Assembly (NCBI GenBank): GCA_000708835.1
Contig: DF237044.1
Coordinates: 1 to 64,000 of the forward strand
Origin: Klebsormidium nitens
Taxonomy: Eukaryota; Streptophyta; Klebsormidiophyceae; Klebsormidiales; Klebsormidiaceae
Length of the DNA stretch: 64,000 bases
Direction: 5' to 3'
This document shows positions 63,201 to 64,000 of this stretch, in pieces; positions within the stretch are counted from its first letter, which is position 1, and every line of letters starts with the position of its first letter. Position numbers and translations under genes: made by a program. Below the pieces are notes generated by a model that worked only from the letters and a program-made list of their open reading frames with translations, did not search any database and was not told the DNA's origin.

Positions 63201-63290
63201 GGGGAGCAGCAGCTGATGAACCGGGCGGAGCAGAACTGGCAGCACTACAGGGAGGCGCATGGTCGGGGAGACAACCCGGAGGAAGCTTGA
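51243..63290 (+). CDS. YHS-domain protein with a 10.9-kb intron
   Basis: Exons: 51243-51371, 52092-52217, 63090-63290; junctions GT-AG, all phase 0, 151 residues. Exon 1 has NVALEGYSPVSIAHGKPTLG, the usual start of YHS domains (ALGGYDPVAYF in many proteins). Exon 2 has GIKYRFASEDELREFQQDP and KRYIPAFGGWCAWHM, the core with its conserved Cys. Exon 3 supplies AELLFHADAEVNCLAIWNE and AEQNWQHYRE, which match the last strand and helix (KLYLN...KADANWP in relatives). Joining exon 2 directly to exon 3 gives the normal spacing, so no exon is missing although the intron between them spans 52218-63089. YHS proteins of this type are small and soluble and their function is poorly known. The intron contains three large diverged tandem units and an array of exon 3 copies. 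RNA evidence would settle whether other exons are used. Confidence 0.88.
52546..59900. repeat. three diverged tandem units of about 2.2-2.7 kb inside the YHS intron
   Basis: Four landmarks recur in the same order. (1) GCTGACRTCAGC...TGTCTGACGCAT at 52546, 54760 and 57453. (2) A GAGCCCGT-type word just downstream at about 52738, 54947 and 57643. (3) GGGTCTCRTRTACCCA-like at 53541, 55748 and 58391. (4) ACGTGGCAGWGAAGACAA-like at about 54036, 56335 and 58880. Offsets are about 2.2-2.3 kb and then 2.5-2.7 kb. A further word (GTGAACGCCGGCAACCACGT at about 59515) pairs with 54657. Similarity is patchy. No transposase, reverse transcriptase or long terminal repeat was recognised. Confidence 0.75.
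62240..63089 (+). repeat. acceptor-side array: copies of YHS exon 3 start
   Basis: The true exon 3 starts at 63090 (LPDYGHCKKAESGAELLF). Copies start near 62240, 62398, 62525, 62670, 62788 and 62934, spaced 158, 127, 145, 118, 146 and 156 bp. All carry the preceding CGTTCCGCTGCAGCT context or a variant. The copy at 62934 is nearly identical for about 55 bp and then ends in TGA right after GAELLF. The first two are eroded. Confidence 0.92.
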
Positions 63291-63500
63291 GAAGGGGGTT
63301 AAGAAAAGGTTAGGTGGCTTATAATCTAGGTGAGGCTACGGGCGGTGGGGCGGCTCGGGGAACGCAAGCGAAGAACGGATTCGGCAGCGCTACACAGAGG
63401 CGCACGGCAGGGGGGGTAACCCGGAGGAAGCTTAAGAAGGGGGGTTAGCGAGGGTTAGGTAGCGGTGAAATCTAGCTTAGCTTAGGGGCGGAGGGGCGGT
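63234..63500 (+). repeat. duplication of the YHS stop-codon end into the 3' flank
   Basis: The last 55 bp of the YHS coding region, its stop and about 80 bp beyond (63234-63370) recur at about 63385-63500, offset about 145-150 bp. Shared words include AACCCGGAGGAAGCTT, GAAGGGGG and GGTTAGGT. No splice site is involved. Confidence 0.9.
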
Positions 63501-64000
63501 ACATGTCCCAGGGAATGTAAACGAAGAACCGGGCGAACGGATTTGAGAAGCATGACCCCCCCATGGGGTGGGGGCGGGAAAAGGAACTATAATAGATTTG
63601 GGCTATATAACTGGCGCTGGGTACATAGGTCTTCGTGTAGCAAATATCAATTGAATAGGAACTTGAATGCTCGGTGGAACGCTATCATTCTTGATATCAC
63701 TCCGTCTTCTGGTTTGAACAAGGATAATGTCGCTCTCCATGGAGAATATATAAACCCCGGGTACCGAAGTCTGGCCGTCCGACGGAATCTTTAGTTAAGC
63801 GCAATCGCGACCTTCTTCTTCGTATGTTCTACCTGTTCTGCAAATGCTTCAAGCGGCACGTTGATGCGACAGACAAATGTCTTAGGAGCTCAGAAAGATT
63901 TGATGCCGTTTTCATGTCCATTCTGATTTTCACTTTATGGGTTTGTGTCTGTTCGTCCAAGAACAAGGAGGCAATGAAGTTGACCTGAACCTGGATGCAA
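63501..64000. other. downstream flank, nothing called
   Basis: No gene is supported. An open frame at 63543-63794 has no recognisable content. Confidence 0.5.

Overview
The window is nuclear DNA of a plant-lineage (streptophyte or other green) eukaryote. Genes are split by GT-AG introns. It holds a chloroplast FtsH2/8-type protease, a plant class II DAHP synthase with a transit peptide, a galacturonosyltransferase of the GAUT12-15 subgroup and a plant-type glutamate receptor-like channel. A charophyte alga such as Klebsormidium would fit, but the species is a guess. No bacterial operons, rRNA, tRNA or CRISPR were seen.

Layout. 1-1104 holds nothing I can call. 6026-1105 (minus) is a five-exon gene for a probable mitochondrial protein of unknown function. 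It is divergent from a complete eight-exon GAUT gene (7434-15383, plus). After about 2.4 kb of gene-poor DNA comes a minus-strand, probably plastid-targeted SRPBCC-domain gene (19893 to about 17850, 3' part unresolved). A ten-exon glutamate receptor-like gene lies at 26761-22051 (minus); its 468-residue product has no amino-terminal (LIVBP) domain. 27650-27994 is a MITE-like element. FTSH2/8 has five exons (29111-33108, plus). 39996-34359 (minus) is an eight-exon gene for a CEP95-like centrosomal/basal-body coiled-coil protein. 40715-41079 is a second MITE-like element, lying in the promoter of the seven-exon DAHP synthase gene (41297-48840, plus). 50620-50069 (minus) is a small coiled-coil ORF. 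51243-63290 (plus) is a three-exon YHS-domain gene whose second intron is 10.9 kb.

Main discovery. In at least four genes (the mitochondrial gene, GAUT, DAHP synthase and YHS) the edges of particular exons are present as short tandem arrays of partial, decaying copies. Each unit (mostly 80-220 bp, typically about 150 bp) contains a piece of intron plus the first or last 30-75 bp of the neighbouring exon, splice site included. Acceptor-side arrays lie upstream of the exon, donor-side arrays lie downstream, and the stop-codon end of the YHS gene is duplicated downstream into the 3' flank. Copies nearest the true exon are usually the best preserved. I count ten arrays, with 1-6 extra copies each. 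The long YHS intron also contains three diverged units of about 2.2-2.7 kb in tandem, so tandem duplication works here at two scales. No such arrays are visible in the FtsH or glutamate-receptor genes.

The genes do not form one pathway. GAUT (cell-wall pectin/xylan-associated synthesis) and DAHP synthase (entry to the shikimate pathway) are ordinary plant-lineage biosynthetic genes, FtsH2/8 is for photosystem II repair, and the receptor-like channel is for signalling.
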